Assembly: GCA_964344185.1 (NCBI GenBank) | Contig: CAYFMN010000016.1 | Span: forward strand, 32,549-96,548 | Origin: JAJDAT01 sp964344185 | Lineage (GTDB): Bacteria; Nitrospinota; Nitrospinia; Nitrospinales; JAJDAT01 | DNA: 64,000 nucleotides | Direction: 5' to 3' | Notes under the pieces: model-generated | The model's database searches: none | What the model was told of the DNA's origin: nothing | The model's input: only the letters and a program-made list of their open reading frames with translations | Translations under genes and position numbers: made by a program | Part shown: positions 62,758-64,000 of the stretch, one piece after another | Numbering within the stretch: position 1 is the first letter of the stretch | How the letters are laid out: every line of letters begins with the position of its first letter

Positions 62758-62835
62758 GGCAATCAAGCCAATGTCTGCCCAATCAAGGACACTCCTCGCT
62801 AATCAAAGCGTTTGTAACTAATCAAAGTTACAAAC
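62758..62835 (-). promoter_or_regulatory. Array of four hairpins with identical six-base loops in a leader
   Basis: AATCAA (UUGAUU on the minus strand) occurs at 62761, 62781, 62801 and 62820. Each copy is flanked by complementary bases that differ between copies: GGC/GCC; CC/GG plus TGT/ACA with a four-base bulge; CGCT/AGCG; and a ten-base stem ending GTAACT/AGTTAC. It lies between the promoter at 62840-62867 and the ATG at 62710, ahead of a run of eight U and the ribosome-binding site. Varying stems with a constant loop indicate RNA structure rather than a simple sequence repeat. Confidence 0.75.
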
Positions 62836-62839
62836 CAAA

Positions 62840-62867
62840 AGCATACTCGTTTTTTTGATGCTGTCAA
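62840..62867 (-). promoter_or_regulatory. Sigma70-type promoter for the 62180-62710 gene
   Basis: On the minus strand TTGACA (62867-62862) and TATGCT (62845-62840) are 16 bases apart. Transcription would begin near 62834, at the 5-prime arm of the first hairpin of the array. Confidence 0.6.
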
Positions 62868-62932
62868 ACAAAAAGCTTTTAATTAATATATTTCTAACAA
62901 AAGTCTGATAAGATCACTTTTTAATCAGACAT

Positions 62933-62970
62933 AAAAAAAGTGTTTACGAATTAAATCGCAAACACTTTTT
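62933..62970 (-). terminator. Intrinsic terminator of the 63002 gene
   Basis: The 11-bp stem AAAAAGTGTTT/AAACACTTTTT (62935-62945 and 62960-62970), with seven T on the minus strand, lies 31 bases after the stop at 63002. A further small stem, GTCTGAT/ATCAGAC, sits at 62903-62930. Confidence 0.8.
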
Positions 62971-63001
62971 GCTCGTGAATTTAATATATATTTAAAAAAA
63001 C

Positions 63002-64000
63002 CTACATCTTATGCTTTAACTTAATAAGCCCTCCTGTATCAGTTTTTTTGGCGTCTTTTGGTTCCCATGAAAATCGTTTAAATGATGGATAATTAACTTT
63101 TAACTCTTTTATTATTTCCCGATCATTTTTAAGAATATCTGGAAAACTTTGATCAATAACATAAAAGTATTGTAACGCTATTTCTCCGGTATTTCTTTCC
63201 TTTGAACATAACCGCGCTACCTTCAAAAAGAGAAGCAGGTTATTTTTATCTAATCTATTCAAAATTCCATGTTCTATTGCTCTCAAGAAGCATTGACTCG
63301 AATGTAATTTCTCTATCGATAAATTACTTTTAAAAACTTTTTTTTGAAGTATTTCTTTTTTTAATTGTTCATGCTCTTGAAACATTTTTTTCTTAATACC
63401 GTTTGCGACCGCCAATCTCCCTTTTACAAAGTTATCAAAAAATCTAAGTTTCTCATCATTGGTTTGTTTTTGAGCCGAATGTGATTCCTTTTCCCCTTGC
63501 ATACTGATCATTATTTTTTTTTCTTTTCGTTTTGATTTTTTATTTTCTTTAGAAAAATACGTATCTTTAATGTTTTTAATTATTTTCCGGTTCGCCTGTT
63601 TTTTCTTTAGCAAATCAAAAGAAAGAGTCTTTAAAACTTCCAAAGAACACGAAAGAAAACCTTCAGGAAGATCCTCTTTAAACCCGCTTATAGTTTCTTC
63701 AAGTTCTTTAAGAACTATTTTCTGATATTCTAAAAGAACTGGCAGATTTTTTGTCTCTTCTTGCTCATATTGCATTAAGCCAAAATACAAATACACAAGC
63801 GGTGCCGACACTTGATTTTGCATCTCAGATCTTTTCTTTAAAACTAATTGAATGCAATTTTGAACAATTGCGAACTGCTTTGTTTCCCAAAGCGCTTCTA
63901 AAAGCAGTTCCGCTGCCGGAATATCCCAGGGGTGTTTTTCAATATAGGGAATCTCTAAAAACAGGTTAAAAATCAAAAAAAAAGTTATATTATATCGGAA
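63002..64000 (-). CDS. Hypothetical helical-repeat protein, 5-prime end outside the window
   Basis: The frame is open from 63002 to the window edge. A TTG at 63976 is possible, but no stop separates it from the edge, so the true start probably lies beyond. At least 324 residues, helical and Lys-rich. Early segments such as AAELLLEALWETKQFAIVQNCIQLVLKK resemble TPR-like helix pairs, with a basic linker (about 150-170, KSKRKEKKIM). I recognise no catalytic motif. The downstream terminator shows that the operon ends here. Confidence 0.6.
   Translation of the reverse strand, partial: FRYNITFFLIFNLFLEIPYIEKHPWDIPAAELLLEALWETKQFAIVQNCIQLVLKKRSEMQNQVSAPLVYLYFGLMQYEQEETKNLPVLLEYQKIVLKELEETISGFKEDLPEGFLSCSLEVLKTLSFDLLKKKQANRKIIKNIKDTYFSKENKKSKRKEKKIMISMQGEKESHSAQKQTNDEKLRFFDNFVKGRLAVANGIKKKMFQEHEQLKKEILQKKVFKSNLSIEKLHSSQCFLRAIEHGILNRLDKNNLLLFLKVARLCSKERNTGEIALQYFYVIDQSFPDILKNDREIIKELKVNYPSFKRFSWEPKDAKKTDTGGLIKLKHKM

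Noticed and set aside
62758..62835. The hairpin array as a CRISPR or simple direct repeat
   Set aside because: Only the six-base loop is constant while the flanks change in complementary fashion, which is not how CRISPR or plain tandem repeats behave.
1..64000. Genome-wide reassignment of TAA to glutamine
   Set aside because: Many intact genes here end normally in TAA (for example atpH directly before the atpA GTG), so TAA is a working stop; only the two complex III sites are anomalous.
1..64000. CRISPR arrays, tRNA, rRNA, insertion sequences
   Set aside because: Scanned the intergenic stretches; found no regularly spaced long repeats with unique spacers, no tRNA T-loop signatures and no transposase.

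Overview
The window is AT-rich and gene-dense. It looks like a chromosomal segment of a Gram-negative, respiring, non-model bacterium: two periplasmic HtrA/DegP proteases, a Tat-type Rieske protein, a bc-type complex III with a split cytochrome b and a multihaem cytochrome c, a complete F1Fo ATP synthase operon, flagellin-type (MAF) glycosylation and a CheB. The complex III layout (Rieske, cytochrome b N-part, cytochrome b C-part, octahaem c) is reminiscent of Nitrospinota/Nitrospirota or deltaproteobacterial lineages. I favour a Nitrospinota-like organism, but this is inference without a database search. A run of ten Ns at 21822-21831 shows the sequence is a draft scaffold, which matters for judging the broken genes.

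Layout. 0-2.8 kb: a dispersed repeat, a spermidine-synthase-like pair, and two overlapping small genes that together carry the His and Cys motifs of a caspase-like (clan CD) protease. 2.8-8.6 kb (minus strand): the complex III operon, in which two different genes carry an in-frame TAA where glutamine is expected. 8.7-12.6 kb: a flavoprotein of the lipoamide-dehydrogenase fold without its active-site cysteines, and membrane proteins. 12.7-19.5 kb (minus): atpI-like and atpB-E-F-H-A-G-D-C. 19.7-25.6 kb: ferredoxin, then an O-acylation cluster (two MBOAT proteins and an SGNH/TPR protein broken by the N gap). 25.6-26.5 kb: decayed DNA with a truncated copy of a glycosyltransferase whose intact paralogue lies at 34.6-36.8 kb. 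26.5-32.6 kb (plus): holB, ricT, metG, a TatD/radical-SAM fusion and a DUF423 gene, with an intergenic repeat inside the cluster. 33.7 kb: an isolated phage-tail-fibre-like gene. 37.0-39.9 kb: two tandem HtrA genes. 40-47 kb: DUF2065, a lipoprotein, a DnaA/Hda-like ATPase, an orphan OleC-like ligase, a frameshifted J-domain/MORN gene and a copper P-type ATPase. 47-51 kb: Rieske ferredoxin, HTH regulator, FGE-like protein and CoaBC. 51-54.2 kb: pseudo-receiver, deoxynucleoside kinase and panB-panC-panD, so CoaBC and PanBCD place most of the pantothenate-to-CoA route within 5 kb. 54.3-64 kb: TPR proteins, HTH regulator, MutL, MAF glycosyltransferase, CheB, HDOD protein and two unknown minus-strand genes.

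The most unusual non-coding signal is at 62758-62835: four consecutive hairpins with different stems but the same six-base loop, spaced 20, 20 and 19 bases apart. They lie between a good sigma70-type promoter and the start of an unknown gene. Other leader candidates with a terminator just before a start codon precede panB (a possible pan-type RNA) and the pseudo-receiver gene.
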